Shown here: one piece after another, positions 22,918-23,067 of the stretch
Position numbering within the stretch: the stretch's first letter is position 1
Layout of the letters: each line of letters begins with the position of its first letter
From: Gammaproteobacteria bacterium UBA7449
GTDB lineage: Bacteria; Pseudomonadota; Gammaproteobacteria; Pseudomonadales; Pseudohongiellaceae
Assembly: GCA_002477465.1 (NCBI GenBank)
Contig: DLPV01000062.1
Coordinates: 1 to 23,067, forward strand
DNA: 23,067 nt
Reading direction: 5' to 3'
Made by a program: the position numbers and the translations under genes
Notes under the pieces: model-generated
The model's database searches: none
What the model was told of the DNA's origin: nothing
Seen by the model: the letters and a program-made list of their open reading frames with translations, nothing else

Positions 22918-23067
22918 GCCTCGGATTTGCCGGGCAATGCTTAAGTGAGGCAGGGCTCGTATTCCAAATAGATTCGAGGAGAAGCGCAGGCGCCTGCAGG
23001 CTTTGGGTGAGCTGGCGCCGCAGTTTTATCGCTCGAGCAGTTGGTATTTGACAAGGGAATTGATAAC
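22918..23067. other. Window end, possible start of a gene
   Basis: A + strand frame is open from about 22947 to the window end (reading FEEKRRRLQALGELAPQFYR and on, with coding-like composition) and follows a GAGGAG at about 22976-22981. It has no ATG; a TTG at about 23002 is the only start candidate. It may be the 5' part of a gene continuing outside the window or a chance open frame. I do not recognise it. Confidence 0.25.

Noticed and set aside
1..23067. CRISPR array, prophage, insertion sequence or defence system
   Set aside because: No regularly spaced repeats, no transposase, integrase or phage gene and no nuclease/toxin pair is seen on either strand.

Overview
The window is a stretch of gammaproteobacterial chromosome of moderate GC, with dense genes, good Shine-Dalgarno sites and ordinary bacterial codon use. 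The left half (about 1-11.2 kb) is a conserved housekeeping block on the + strand: rnr, rlmB, rpsF, rpsR, an integral membrane protein, rplI, dnaB, alr, radA. The order rnr to alr is the one known from Pseudomonas and relatives. The family assignments and exported enzymes fit a free-living, probably marine, aerobic heterotroph, but species and genus cannot be told from this sequence.

The extreme left edge carries what looks like the 3' end of a tRNA (probably Leu) and, about 200 bases on, a decayed second copy. The rpsF leader holds a hairpin with an ACCG loop over the ribosome binding site, the form expected for S6:S18 autoregulation. A gene-free gap of nearly 800 bases separates rplI from dnaB and holds several strong inverted repeats but no credible gene.

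The right half (11.2-23 kb) is accessory. On the - strand an exported M20 metallopeptidase and an MFS transporter form a likely operon, both with TTG starts. A two-gene ABC-2 exporter (YadGH-like) follows on the + strand. Convergent to it is a secreted MORN-repeat protein gene broken by two in-frame TAA codons but with an otherwise intact 328-codon frame. Then come a double-cupin gene and, convergent to it, a small cupin gene.

The most interesting part is 18.4-22.9 kb: a Tat-exported FAD amine oxidase, a periplasmic di-haem cytochrome c, a TcyP-type (L-cystine) symporter and a RidA-family imine deaminase that has its own signal peptide. Read together they suggest a periplasmic oxidative-deamination route: the flavoenzyme oxidises an amine or amino acid, electrons pass to the cytochrome c rather than to oxygen, the exported RidA hydrolyses the imine product, and the transporter takes up an amino acid. 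The individual family calls are firm; the joint pathway is inference. A strong rho-independent terminator closes this block at about 22.9 kb.
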